A stretch of 64,000 nt of DNA from Myxococcus virescens (GTDB lineage: Bacteria > Myxococcota > Myxococcia > Myxococcales > Myxococcaceae): the NCBI RefSeq assembly GCF_900101905.1, contig NZ_FNAJ01000001.1, forward strand, positions 558,001 to 622,000, in the 5' to 3' direction. Shown here piece after piece: positions 53,704 to 63,262 of this stretch; within the stretch, counting starts at the first letter, position 1; each line of letters starts with the position of its first letter. The position numbers and the translations under genes are program-made. A model generated the notes under the pieces. The model worked only from the letters and a program-made list of their open reading frames with translations. It was not told the origin of the DNA and ran no database searches.

Positions 53704-54699
53704 TCAGGTGAACTGCCAGCGCCAGGTGCGCACGTCGGCGTGCTCCACCATGTCCAGCTCGAAGGACAGCGTGTCGAAGCGCTCGAACTCCCGCGAGTCC
53801 ACGCGCAAGAGCATCATCCCCGCGTAGTTCTGCCCTCGCAGCGGCGACACGTTGAAGGACAGCTCCGCGTCGAAGGCCACCTTGTAGAAGAGGCAGAAGC
53901 CGTCCACGCGCCCCTCCTCCACCACGGGCCGCGAGAAGCGCACGCGGTGCGGCAGGCCGTCGGCCACCATCGTCTCCAGGTCGAAGGCGAAGGCGGGCTC
54001 CGGGTCGCACAGCAGGTGGTCCACCTCGTAGGAGCGGATGACGCGCGTGAAGTAGGACGGGTTCATCGCCTCGCGCAGCGTCTGCAGGCAGCTGTAGTCC
54101 ACGCTGGGGAAGCGCTGGCTCCAGATGAAGGGGATGCACGCCTCGTCCCGCAGCTGCACCGGCTCCACGAAGACCTCGAAGCGGTTGGGCAGGATGCGGC
54201 CTCCCGGCTTCAGCACCCGGTTGCGCAGGTCCAGGATGCGAGGGACCAGCCCCGCGTCGAAGAGGGCGTCGCCCAGCAACTCATGCAGCAGGACGTCCAC
54301 CTTCTCCGGCATCTGGTACTGCCAGGGCTGCGCGCGCACGAAGTCGATGTTCTCCAGCCCGTTGCGGCGCGCCACCCACTGCGCCGTGTCCAGCAGCCGC
54401 GAGCCATCCACCGCGTACAGCTTCTTCGGCTGACGGCTGGCCGCCAGGAAGGTCCGCAGGCCCGTTCCGGTGCATGCATCCATGACGACCTGCCCGGGCC
54501 GCACATACCGTTCGCAGGCTCTCCGCCATCCCTCCACCCGCTCCGGGTCCGCGAGCGCGAAGTCCTGAGGCGCCGGACTGGACAGGGACAGACTGTCCGG
54601 CACGACGTTGCGCGGTAGCTGGGACACGAGCGTCGAATGGCTGAGCCGTGAACGCAGGTCCATCAATGCCTGGCGAGGCATGTCGAGCAGATTGGGCAT
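53704..54699 (-). CDS. SAM-dependent methyltransferase, PRMT-like
   Basis: 331 residues. Motif I is VMDACTGTGLRTFLAAS, motif II YAVDGS and post-I LHELLGD, which resembles the double-E region of protein arginine methyltransferases. The C-terminal beta-barrel-like half (from about 190) matches that fold. Substrate is unknown. Start from GGGGGGA 8 bases upstream. Confidence 0.85.
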   Translation of the reverse strand: MPNLLDMPRQALMDLRSRLSHSTLVSQLPRNVVPDSLSLSSPAPQDFALADPERVEGWRRACERYVRPGQVVMDACTGTGLRTFLAASRQPKKLYAVDGSRLLDTAQWVARRNGLENIDFVRAQPWQYQMPEKVDVLLHELLGDALFDAGLVPRILDLRNRVLKPGGRILPNRFEVFVEPVQLRDEACIPFIWSQRFPSVDYSCLQTLREAMNPSYFTRVIRSYEVDHLLCDPEPAFAFDLETMVADGLPHRVRFSRPVVEEGRVDGFCLFYKVAFDAELSFNVSPLRGQNYAGMMLLRVDSREFERFDTLSFELDMVEHADVRTWRWQFT

Positions 54700-54805
54700 G
54701 TGGCATCCCCCCGGATGCGTGGGTCCTTCGGACGGGCCTCCCGGCGCGACCACGCACCGGGATTTCTCAGCATGCTTGACTTACAGGTTCAGCGCCATCC
54801 AGCGA

Positions 54806-54826
54806 GGGGACGGGATGAGTGTCCCC
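54806..54826 (-). terminator. Hairpin after the ABC ATPase gene
   Basis: GGGGAC-N9-GTCCCC, 6-bp stem, 18 bases beyond the stop on the minus strand. Confidence 0.45.
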
Positions 54827-54844
54827 AGATGAACAGCCTCGCGC

Positions 54845-55639
54845 TCAATGCAGCGGCGGTGACGTGTGGCCGGAAGCGCGCGCACGGCGCGACAGCCAGT
54901 CATGGAGGAAGGCCTGGACCGCCGGGTGTTGGGACTGGCGGAAGGCCTCGGGCGGGGCGTGTTCGATGATGCGTCCTTCATGGAGCAGCGCCAGGCTGTC
55001 ACCCACCCGGAAGGCGGTGGCCACGTCTGGGGTGATGACGAGCGCCGAGGCATGGAGCCGGTGCTTGCCGGTGAGGATGACGTCCACCACGGACTGGGTC
55101 CTCAGCGGGTCCAACCCCGCGGTGGGGTCGTCATAGAGAAGGATTTTCGGCTCCAGCACCACGGCGCGAGCAAAGGCGGCGCGCTTGAGCATGCCGCCGG
55201 AGAGCTCGCCCGGGCGCTGCTTCGCCGCGTCCTCCAGGTCCACCAACGCCAGCACGCGCTGCACGCGCTCACGCACCTCGCTCTCCACCAGATGGAGCCG
55301 CTCGCGCAGCGGGAAGGCGACGTTGTCCTCGACGGTGAGCGAGTCGAAGAGCGCGCCGCCCTGGAAGAGGATGCCCATCTTGCGGCGCACGCGCTCGAGC
55401 CCCGCGGCATCCAACCAGGCCAGCTCCTCGCCGTCCACGCGCACCGTGCCGCGGTCCGGGCGCAGCAGGCCGTCCAGGTGCTTCATCAGCACCGTCTTCC
55501 CGGAGCCCGACACGCCCAGCAGCACGCACGTGGTGCCCGTGGGCACCACCAGGTCCACGCCCCGCAGCACGTGCTGGGCGCCGAAGGACTTGTGGACGTT
55601 CATCATCTCGATGGCATTGCGCTGCGCCGGCTCGGCCAT
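54845..55639 (-). CDS. MlaF-like ABC transporter ATPase
   Basis: 264 residues. It has Walker A GVSGSGKT, the signature LSGGMLKRAAFARAV and Walker B ILLYDDPTAGLDP, all in the MlaF/Ttg2A/Mkl form. Mla ATPases power phospholipid or sterol transport with MlaE, MlaD and MlaB, none of which are nearby. One deviation: the H-loop reads VITPDVATA instead of the usual His after the D-loop, so ATP hydrolysis may be impaired. Confidence 0.9.
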   Translation of the reverse strand: MAEPAQRNAIEMMNVHKSFGAQHVLRGVDLVVPTGTTCVLLGVSGSGKTVLMKHLDGLLRPDRGTVRVDGEELAWLDAAGLERVRRKMGILFQGGALFDSLTVEDNVAFPLRERLHLVESEVRERVQRVLALVDLEDAAKQRPGELSGGMLKRAAFARAVVLEPKILLYDDPTAGLDPLRTQSVVDVILTGKHRLHASALVITPDVATAFRVGDSLALLHEGRIIEHAPPEAFRQSQHPAVQAFLHDWLSRRARASGHTSPPLH

Positions 55640-55736
55640 CCCACGCCCCCAGGTCCCGGCGCCGCTGCCAGGAGGCGGAATTGTGACGGCCGCCCCCATC
55701 TGCTCGCGACCCGCCTTTCAGTCGGAGGCAAGCGAT

Positions 55737-55765
55737 GGGCCCCGGACAGTGTCCGTGCGGGGCCC
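55737..55765 (-). terminator. Hairpin after the methionine S-methyltransferase-like gene
   Basis: GGGCCCCG and CGGGGCCC (8 bp) enclose a small second dyad, GAC-AGT-GTC. It lies 6 bases beyond the stop on the minus strand. Confidence 0.6.
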
Positions 55766-55770
55766 GCGCC

Positions 55771-58700
55771 TCAGGACTCGGACGGCCCGCCGCGCAGCTT
55801 CGCGCCGAAGCGCAAGAGCTGCTCACGCGCCCGGAGCAGCGCGTCCCGTGGAATCGAGAACACGGCCCGCGCCCGCTCCGGATCCCCACACCACGGGCCG
55901 CCATTCAGGACGACGTGCGTGTGCTCGTACACCACGCGAGGAAGGTTCTCCGGCGTCAGCCGCACCCCGTCGACCTCCTGCCCCAGCCACGCCGTCATCC
56001 GAGGCGACAAGAAGAGTCCGCCCGCGTCCCCCGCGTCCGAGCGCCCATCCCCTGGCAGCGCTCCGGCCAGCAGCTCACGCTTCTCCGCCAGCTCCCGCCG
56101 CATCTTCACCAGGAAGGACCGCAGGGTGCGGTGCCGTGCGGGGTACAGCAGCTGGCCATCCGGACTGCGGGCATATGCCGCATACAGGTACGCCGCAGCG
56201 CGCGCCGTCATCAGGTGGAGCACCCCAGGGCCGCTGTCACGCACCGCCGCGGCCAGCGCCCGGTCCTTCGTCGCGAGCCACCCCACGCGGAGCCCACCGG
56301 CCGCGAACTCCTTGGACAGCCCTCCCAGCAGCACCGTGCGGGCGCCGATGCCGGGCACCGCGCCTTCCAGCGTCACGGGGCTGGGAACCGTCTCCGCAGT
56401 GGGGCTGGTGAGGTTCACCAGTCCGAAGATTTCGTCCGAAATCAGCAGACAGCGCTGCTCCACCACATAGGTGGCCAGGGCCACCAGCTCCTCGCGGGCC
56501 AGGTAGACACCGGAGGGGTTCGACGGCTGCGACACGACGATGGCATCCGGCACGACACCGCCCTGCCCTCGCCGCGCCAACAGCCCCGACAGTGGCCCCT
56601 GCTCCACGTCACACCCCGCGGAGACGAAGGTGGGCGGCAACACGCCGTAGCACGGCGTCGACACATAGACGCGCGGCGTGCGTCCCAGCCGCTGGCGCAG
56701 CGCCACGCCCAGGTGGTGGATGAGCGGCCACACGCCCGGCGCCACCGCCAGCTCGTCCGGCGCGTAGCGCACCGCGCGCGACTCCAGCAGGAAGGCCGAC
56801 ACCGCCTCCGCCAGTCCTGTCTGCGGTGCGGGCTCGCGCGGCGCGACACCGGCGGCGATGAGGCCCTCCACCAAGGGAGGCGGCAGCGGCCCTTCGTTCT
56901 CTCCGTAATCCAGACGCACCAGCTCCGCGTCGTCCTCGCGGAACACCTTGGGCGCGAATGCGGGGAAGGTCATCAACCGCGCCATCCGTCGCGAGCGGGG
57001 CAGCGTCACCACCGGAGGCCTGCGCGGCGCGGGCGCTTCCGGCTCCGCGAAGGAGATGCGGAACGACAGCAAGTCAGCGAAGGTGCGCTCGTAGAACGCT
57101 TGCGCCAGGGTGCTGATGCGCGAGTACGTGACCTCCGCCGCGGCTTCCAAGTCTCCCCGCAGTGGCTGCGGCACCGGCATGAGCAGCGTCAGCTCCAGGT
57201 CCGGCCACACCGCGTTCTTGATGAGCCCATAGAGCACCACCAGGTTGGGGGCGTGGGCCTCACGGGCCAGGAACTCGAAGAGCGTGTGCGGCTCCACGCC
57301 GCCGGTGATGTTGAAGAAGGCGCTTTCGTCCAACACCACCCAGATGCCCCGGCGCGCCGCCTCCGCGACGATGTCGCGCAGCACGGACAGGTTGGTGCGC
57401 TCTCCCTTCTCCACCGTGAGCAGCACCATCTTCACGTCGAACGCGGACAACAGCCGGCGAATCTCCGCCAGCGACGTGTGTGTCACCGTGGCGCGCACCC
57501 CCGCCTTCTCCAGCGCACGGGCGTAGAGCGGATGGAGGTTGCGCGACACCAGCACCTCGTCCCCCGCGTCGCAGGTGGCCATCAGCAGCGAGTACACCGC
57601 CTGCTCGCGCTCGGGCGCGACGAAGACCTCCTCTTCCGCCAGCCGCAGCCCGAAGTACCGGTCCAGGTAGCGCACCACCTGCCGGCGGAAGGACGCGTCA
57701 CCCGCCTCGTGCGCGTAGGGCATCAGCGGGCCCCGCGCCAGCCGCGCCGCCAGGTCGGCGACGAAGCCCAACTGCTCCGCCGACGCGGCGCCCAGGTCCA
57801 GCTCCTCCTGCAACGCAGAGGCACCCAGCGCGCGCAGCGCGGCCCGCAGCGCCAGCGTCTCGCGAGGCAGCGCCAGCCGCGCCTCCCACACCGCCACCTC
57901 GTGCCACACCGGGTTTCCGGCCTGGAGCCAGCCCAGCGCGGTGGCCGCCCGCAGCGGCTCCGGGCTGCGCGCTTCCATGAAGAATTCGAACTCGCGGCCG
58001 GTTCGCTGCTCCAGGGCCACCAAAGGACGGATGTCCGTGTCCGCCGCCTGCATCACCCGGCGGGCCACCCGCACGTGCGTGTCGAAGCCGCGGCGGGTGA
58101 ACATCCGCTCGATGATGACGCGCCCTGGCCTGCCCGCGAGGTTGAGCAGCAGTCGTCCGGTGGGCGACAGTCGCTCCGGCGCTTCGTCCAGCAATCGCGC
58201 GATGAGCCCGAGCCCGAAGTGGTCCTCGTAGACGTTCTGCAGCGTGCAGTAGTTGGACAAGTCGTAGAGCGCCTGCTCGTCGGCCTGGGACAGTTCGGAG
58301 GGCAAATCCTCCTCGCCCCGGAGGACCTGCGGAATGCAGCCCACCACGAAGTCCCATGGGGCATCCGAAGGTATCCCGCGCAACAGGTCGCTCTCCCCGA
58401 AGGACAGGCGCGACGCCAACGACTCGTCTCCGTTGAGCCACGCGTTGCAGCGCGCGACGACGGGCGAGTGCGGATTGAGGTCCGCGCCATGCACGTGCGC
58501 CAGCCGGGTGAACTTCGCCAGCGCGACGCAAATCCATCCCGAGCCCGCGCCGACCTCCACCAGCCGCTTTCCCGCATACTCATCCAGCGGGACGCTCAGC
58601 AGGCCCTCCAGGAAGGTGTAGGCCCACGCCTCCGGAGCGAAGATGGACGGCAGCAGGAACAACTCCAACCGCTCCTGCGAAGCGCCCACCGTCACCGTCA

Positions 58701-58866
58701 CCGTCACCAGCCGCAGTGGCGCCGATTCGGGTTGGTGGCGAGACAGCTCCGCCAGCTCGCGGAGCTCGGCCAGCGCGCGCGGGCGCCTGTCCGCATGGGA
58801 CAGGTCCTCGGACAGTGCGCGCAGCAGGTGAAACGCCTCACGGGGTGTGGAGGGGTAGGTCGGCAT
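55771..58866 (-). CDS. Plant-type methionine S-methyltransferase homologue (MTase + AT-like + aminotransferase)
   Basis: 1031 residues. Residues 70-300 are a SAM methyltransferase: PSIFAPEAW, motif I VEVGAGSGWICVALA (104-118), GADLNP, and VVGCIPQVL instead of NPPY. LSNYCTLQNVYEDHFGLGLI and MQAADTDI also follow the plant MMT pattern as I recall it. Residues 400-640 form a degenerate aminotransferase-like domain with GLIKNAVWPDLEL. Residues 660-1020 are an aminotransferase class I/II domain with NPSG, SDEIFG (Asp-811) and LSKEFAAGGLRVGW (Lys-852). Order and length match plant MMT (EC 2.1.1.12, about 1080). The PLP lysine is present, whereas the plant sequence I recall has lost it. Probable product is S-methylmethionine; the AT activity is unknown. 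Confidence 0.85.
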   Translation of the reverse strand: MPTYPSTPREAFHLLRALSEDLSHADRRPRALAELRELAELSRHQPESAPLRLVTVTVTVGASQERLELFLLPSIFAPEAWAYTFLEGLLSVPLDEYAGKRLVEVGAGSGWICVALAKFTRLAHVHGADLNPHSPVVARCNAWLNGDESLASRLSFGESDLLRGIPSDAPWDFVVGCIPQVLRGEEDLPSELSQADEQALYDLSNYCTLQNVYEDHFGLGLIARLLDEAPERLSPTGRLLLNLAGRPGRVIIERMFTRRGFDTHVRVARRVMQAADTDIRPLVALEQRTGREFEFFMEARSPEPLRAATALGWLQAGNPVWHEVAVWEARLALPRETLALRAALRALGASALQEELDLGAASAEQLGFVADLAARLARGPLMPYAHEAGDASFRRQVVRYLDRYFGLRLAEEEVFVAPEREQAVYSLLMATCDAGDEVLVSRNLHPLYARALEKAGVRATVTHTSLAEIRRLLSAFDVKMVLLTVEKGERTNLSVLRDIVAEAARRGIWVVLDESAFFNITGGVEPHTLFEFLAREAHAPNLVVLYGLIKNAVWPDLELTLLMPVPQPLRGDLEAAAEVTYSRISTLAQAFYERTFADLLSFRISFAEPEAPAPRRPPVVTLPRSRRMARLMTFPAFAPKVFREDDAELVRLDYGENEGPLPPPLVEGLIAAGVAPREPAPQTGLAEAVSAFLLESRAVRYAPDELAVAPGVWPLIHHLGVALRQRLGRTPRVYVSTPCYGVLPPTFVSAGCDVEQGPLSGLLARRGQGGVVPDAIVVSQPSNPSGVYLAREELVALATYVVEQRCLLISDEIFGLVNLTSPTAETVPSPVTLEGAVPGIGARTVLLGGLSKEFAAGGLRVGWLATKDRALAAAVRDSGPGVLHLMTARAAAYLYAAYARSPDGQLLYPARHRTLRSFLVKMRRELAEKRELLAGALPGDGRSDAGDAGGLFLSPRMTAWLGQEVDGVRLTPENLPRVVYEHTHVVLNGGPWCGDPERARAVFSIPRDALLRAREQLLRFGAKLRGGPSES

Positions 58867-59059
58867 GGCGCGAGGACTGTCCCGAGCCCCCCGCCCCCTG
58901 TCAACGCTGCGATGGCGCCCGGATGAAACCCTTTGGCGCCCTGGGGTGAGTCAAGGAAATGCCGACTCGCCGTAATAAAGGGCAGCAGCAACGAGGCCCG
59001 CCGCCGCCGCGCCGGGCGGGCTCGGAAGCAGCACGCGCGGTACCGACGGAGCAGCATCC

Positions 59060-59521
59060 ATGTCGCTCATGCCTGTGGATGGACCCCGTAGTGGAGAGGG
59101 GGCAGTGATGGAGATGAACGTCTCGAGGCCGGTGCTTGCTGGGGGATTCTGGAAGAAGAAGCGCACGCAGCCGGTGAAGCGCGCCAAGGACGCGTCGCTG
59201 GTGCGTTGGGAGTCGCAGCCGTGGCGCCGTCAGTTGCGCGACCCGGCGGAGTACGAGCACCCGGTGGCGCGTGCCGCGCTGGTGCAGGCGCTGCTGGCGG
59301 AGGGTCTGACGATGGACGCGGACGCGGCGCGCTTCGCGGGAACCAGCGAGGACCGCGACTGCATCAGCATCGCGCAGGTGCTGCGCTTCGCCGACTCGCT
59401 CGTGCTGCGCATGGCGCTGGCGTGCACGGATGACCACGTGCTCCAGCTGGTGCATCTGCGCCGCGACGCCGAGGACCTGGCGGAGCGGATGATTGAGTGG
59501 GCCAACGCCGGCCGTCTGTAG
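59060..59521 (+). CDS. Conserved-looking small protein, function unknown
   Basis: 153 residues from the ATG at 59060 (GGAG, 8-base spacing); the ATG at 59108 has an equally good site and gives 137 residues. It is soluble and has basic (WKKKRTQPVKRAK) then helical parts. No family recognised. It is divergent from the MMT-like gene over 193 bases that contain no clear promoter hexamers. Confidence 0.75.
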   Translation: MSLMPVDGPRSGEGAVMEMNVSRPVLAGGFWKKKRTQPVKRAKDASLVRWESQPWRRQLRDPAEYEHPVARAALVQALLAEGLTMDADAARFAGTSEDRDCISIAQVLRFADSLVLRMALACTDDHVLQLVHLRRDAEDLAERMIEWANAGRL

Positions 59522-59689
59522 GCCGGATGCGGCACAGCAGGCAGGGACATCGGCCCGGTATCGTGGCGTGACTCGCCGGAGGTCGCACGCTAGGGCGGCG
59601 TGCGGCGCGGCGCCTGGGCCACGGTGAGGGCCAGAGCCCCTGCGAGTCCCTCCTTGACAGCCTGGGAGCCCGGCTGTTCTCACGGAGAC

Positions 59690-61075
59690 ATGCTCTCCTC
59701 GCTCGTCCTGGCCGCCACCCTGGCAACGGCCCCCGCTCCCCGTGCCGCCGCTTCGGCGAAGACGCTCGTCCATGTGCCGAAGGTGGATGCGCTGACGGGC
59801 CTGGCCGCGTTCCTGGAGCGTGCGGGTCAACACGCCGCGCTGCTGCGTCCCTCGGCGTGGCGGACGGAGCTGCATCCCTTCCTCGCGGTCGACCCCACGC
59901 GGCCCCAGTCCCTGTCCGAGCTGGGCCTGGATCCAGCCGGTCCGGCCACCGTGTCCATGCGCAACGATGGCCGCGTGTCCTGCATGCGGGTGGCCGACGC
60001 CAAGGTGTTCCAGGCGAAGGCCGCCGAAGCCATCACCGCCGCGGGCGGCGCCGAAGCGAAGCCCACCACGCGTGGAGGGGTGACGACGGTGCATGCCGAC
60101 CGCGACATGGGCGGCAGCATGGGCTACGCGATGAAGGGCAAGGAGGTCTGCGCCTTCGGCGCCATCGAGCGCGGCGGCGCGGACCTGCTCGAGGAGTCCG
60201 TCCGGCTGGTGGGCAAGGCGCCCGCGCGAGATGCCCGGCTGGGCAAGGTGCCGGGCGTGGCATTCGTCGTGTCGGGCAACACGGTGGTGGGCCTGGACGG
60301 CACGGCCAACGCACTGCAGGTGGAAGGCGTGACGACGAAGTTGCAGCTGCCGGTCTTCCAGGCGCGAGGCACCAGCCCCTACGCGGCGATGAATTCGGAG
60401 GGACTGCTCTCCTCGCGGGCGTCCATCTCTCCCATGGGGGTGTTCCAGACGGTGGACACGATGCGCTCCACGCTCCAGGTCCTGTGCCCCACGTGTCCGA
60501 AAGAGCAGATGGTGTCCATGGCGAAGGCCGTGACGAAGCAGCTCACGGGCCACATGTTGGTGAACATGGACCACGTCCAGGTGCGCGGCTCCCTGCGAGC
60601 GATGTCGACGCGCTTCTTCGCGGTGCGCCAGGCCGTGGCCGCCGAGGTGAAGGACGTGGCGGCGGTGAAGGCCGCGCTGGCCCCGCTGGGCAAGCTCCCG
60701 GACGTGCTGGTGCTGGAGGACGGCTGGAAGCTCCCGCTCAAGGGCGGCAACGTGTTCGTGCGCATCAAGGGCAAGCAGCTCGTCCTGGGCAACGAAGAGT
60801 CGGTGACCCAGGCCACGCTGGCGGCGCTGACGGAGACGGGCACGAAGACGGAGCACCCGGTGGACTTCGCCGTTGACCCCAAGCGGGTGGCGCGAGGCCT
60901 GGCGCAAATCTCGCTGACGGACATCCTGGCGGATGAACTGCTCGCGGCCCTCTTCGCGGCCAGCTCCGAACTGGGGCCGCTGCTGGCGCGCAGCGAGCGC
61001 ATCACCGGGTGGATGGACGCCGCTCCCGGTGGCGCCCACCGTGTGTCGCTGACCTGGCCGCTGCCTCCGCAGTAG
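59690..61075 (+). CDS. Exported protein of unknown function
   Basis: 461 residues. The signal peptide MLSSLVLAATLATAPAPRA sets the start, with CGGAGA upstream. The mature protein has repeated beta/alpha segments, two of them with a CPTCP or VCAFG cysteine, and no catalytic motif that I can name. It may be a periplasmic DUF-type protein like those beside envelope proteases. The next gene, a rhomboid protease, starts 96 bases on. Confidence 0.75.
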   Translation: MLSSLVLAATLATAPAPRAAASAKTLVHVPKVDALTGLAAFLERAGQHAALLRPSAWRTELHPFLAVDPTRPQSLSELGLDPAGPATVSMRNDGRVSCMRVADAKVFQAKAAEAITAAGGAEAKPTTRGGVTTVHADRDMGGSMGYAMKGKEVCAFGAIERGGADLLEESVRLVGKAPARDARLGKVPGVAFVVSGNTVVGLDGTANALQVEGVTTKLQLPVFQARGTSPYAAMNSEGLLSSRASISPMGVFQTVDTMRSTLQVLCPTCPKEQMVSMAKAVTKQLTGHMLVNMDHVQVRGSLRAMSTRFFAVRQAVAAEVKDVAAVKAALAPLGKLPDVLVLEDGWKLPLKGGNVFVRIKGKQLVLGNEESVTQATLAALTETGTKTEHPVDFAVDPKRVARGLAQISLTDILADELLAALFAASSELGPLLARSERITGWMDAAPGGAHRVSLTWPLPPQ

Positions 61076-61171
61076 ACGCTCGAATTTGAAGCGGCGGGAC
61101 GGAGTGACGCGCCGTTGCGAGCCTCCGTCGTGATATGTCAGTCCCTCAAGGCACGAGGGGGAAACCACGCC

Positions 61172-63142
61172 ATGATGCTGTTCCTGCCCTTGGGGGTGGA
61201 CAACACCGAGCTGGAGCGTCTGCCTCGGGTATCCATCACCATCGCGGCCATCTGTATCGTGGCCTTCTTCATCTCCTGGGTCGTTCCGTCCAATCCCCTG
61301 GGCGTGGGTGAAAACGAGCTGCGCTCCTTGCTGGAGCAGTCGCTCGAGCACCCGGACCTGGAGTTCCCTCCCGCGTGTGCGGAGCGGCTGCTGTCCGATT
61401 CGGGCCGGAGGCTGGTGCGCAACATGCACCAACGCGTCGCGGAATCCGACGGAGCGGAGAGCGTGACGAACCGGCAGCAGGGACTGAATGAGCGCTGCGA
61501 GGAGCTCATCGCCCAGCACGACTCGAGCCTGCTCTCGCGCTTCTCCCTGGTGCCCGCGCGGGGACTCGCCCAGCCCGGCTGGCTCACGTACATGTTCCTC
61601 CACTTGGGGTGGATGCACCTGCTGGGGAACCTGCTGTTCTTCTACGTGACCAGCCTGCTGCTCGAGGATGCCTGGGGCCGGCCACTGTTCGCGGGTTTCT
61701 ACGTCGTGGGCGGGCTGGTGGCGGGCGTGGCCCACTATGCCATCGACCCCGCATCAGAGTCGGTGATGGTGGGTGCCTCCGGCGCCGTGGCCGCGTGCAT
61801 GGGCGCCTTCTGTCTGCGCTTCGCCCAGCGACGGGTCCGCATCGGCTACTTCGTCTGGCTGCTGAAAATCTTCCGCGGCACCTTCCCCGTTCCCGGTTGG
61901 GTCTGGGGCGGCCTGTGGTTCGGCAACGAGGTGCTGAACTACTACCTCCTGGGCAACAACACGGGCGTCGCGGTGATGGCCCACATCGGCGGTTTCGTCT
62001 TCGGCTTCGCGGGCGCATCGCTGCTGCGCGTCACGCAGTTGGAGGAACGGGTGGTGGCGCCCGCGCTCGCCGCGAAGCAGGGCGGCTGGGTGGCCGACCC
62101 GCGGCTGGCGGAGGCCCAGGAGGCGCTCGACCAGGGAGACCGCACGGCCGCACGCGCGGGCTTCCAGCGCTTGCTGAAGACCCAGCCGGACCACACCGAC
62201 GCATTGCTGTCGCTGGGCCGCATGGACCTGGAGGACGGCAAGACGCAGGCCGGCACGGCGCGGGTGGAGCGGGCGCTCCATACGCTCGCGGGTCGCGCCT
62301 CCACGGACGCGCTGTGGTTCGCGATGGAGCCGTTGGTCTCGCTGCTGCCCATCGACGCGCTGCGGCCCGCCTCCGCCTGGAAGCTGGCGCAGGCGCTGGA
62401 CACGGAAGACGCGCCGCCGGCCTCGTTGGAGACGACGGAAGCCCTGTACAGCGTGGCGGGCGGGGGCGCGGGCATCATCGCGGTGCGCGCGCTCATCCGC
62501 GCCACGGAGCTGCGGATGGCGCACTACAAGGACCTCGAGCGGGCAGCAGGCTACCTCGCGCGCGCCAAGCCGCTGTTGACGGGAGAAGCTGCGACGGCGG
62601 GTGACCGGGTCCGGGAGCTGGACGCCGAAATCACGCGGGTGCTGGAAGAGAACGCCTGGAAGAAGCGGGACGCTGCGCCAACGCCCACCGTGAACGCGCC
62701 CCCCGCGCCGCCGCGCATCTTTCCCTGCCGCATCGTGAGCATGACGGACATGGCCCTCACCGTGGAGGCCGCCAATGGCCAGCGCCGGACGATGGCCATG
62801 GCGGAAGTACTGGCGATTGCCGTGGGCATGTTGCCCGTCGCCGGACCGCCTGGGACGCCTCCGCGTCAGACGGTGCTCACCGACCTGGTGCTCTCCTGGG
62901 GGAGCGCCAACGAAGGAGCGCGCGTGCTGCGGGTGAACGTCGCGGGGCTCGCGCTGAACCACTTCTATCCAGGCGTGGCACCCCGTGAGGCCTATGCGCG
63001 ATTCCTGGCGGACATGCTGGAGCGCACCAACGCCAACGCGCTTCCGGACGCCTCCTCCCTGAAGCAGGGGCAGTACCCGCGCTTCAACAGCGAGGCGGAG
63101 CTGAGCCAGCACTACTACGGCGGGAGCGCGGCAGCGGCCTGA
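61172..63142 (+). CDS. Rhomboid-family intramembrane serine protease with TPR-like C-terminal region
   Basis: 656 residues. Six or so membrane helices (about 15-310) include the catalytic GASG (Ser) and AHIGGFVFGF (His), plus the WxHLxxNLLFF helix (MHLLGNLLFF). A 90-residue insertion lies between helices 1 and 2. Residues 320-480 are TPR-like and the last 170 are a beta domain. Both catalytic residues are present, so it should be active. Substrate unknown. Confidence 0.9.
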   Translation: MMLFLPLGVDNTELERLPRVSITIAAICIVAFFISWVVPSNPLGVGENELRSLLEQSLEHPDLEFPPACAERLLSDSGRRLVRNMHQRVAESDGAESVTNRQQGLNERCEELIAQHDSSLLSRFSLVPARGLAQPGWLTYMFLHLGWMHLLGNLLFFYVTSLLLEDAWGRPLFAGFYVVGGLVAGVAHYAIDPASESVMVGASGAVAACMGAFCLRFAQRRVRIGYFVWLLKIFRGTFPVPGWVWGGLWFGNEVLNYYLLGNNTGVAVMAHIGGFVFGFAGASLLRVTQLEERVVAPALAAKQGGWVADPRLAEAQEALDQGDRTAARAGFQRLLKTQPDHTDALLSLGRMDLEDGKTQAGTARVERALHTLAGRASTDALWFAMEPLVSLLPIDALRPASAWKLAQALDTEDAPPASLETTEALYSVAGGGAGIIAVRALIRATELRMAHYKDLERAAGYLARAKPLLTGEAATAGDRVRELDAEITRVLEENAWKKRDAAPTPTVNAPPAPPRIFPCRIVSMTDMALTVEAANGQRRTMAMAEVLAIAVGMLPVAGPPGTPPRQTVLTDLVLSWGSANEGARVLRVNVAGLALNHFYPGVAPREAYARFLADMLERTNANALPDASSLKQGQYPRFNSEAELSQHYYGGSAAAA

Positions 63143-63238
63143 GCGCGGCGGAGGGCCCCCACCCACGACGCCTTGTCAACGGGCCTCGAAGCCAGGCATG
63201 GCGCCCGTGAAGAATCCGCTCCTTCAGCGCGACTGAGA

Positions 63239-63259
63239 GCCTGTCCGAATGAGACAGGC
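63239..63259 (-). terminator. Hairpin after the DUSAM gene
   Basis: GCCTGTC-N7-GACAGGC, perfect 7-bp stem, 3 bases beyond the stop on the minus strand. Confidence 0.6.
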
Positions 63260-63262
63260 AAC

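Noticed and set aside
59654..59682. TTGACA with a weak -10 (TTCTCA) before the 461-residue exported protein
   Set aside because: The start of transcription would fall on the ATG, and the -10 match is poor.
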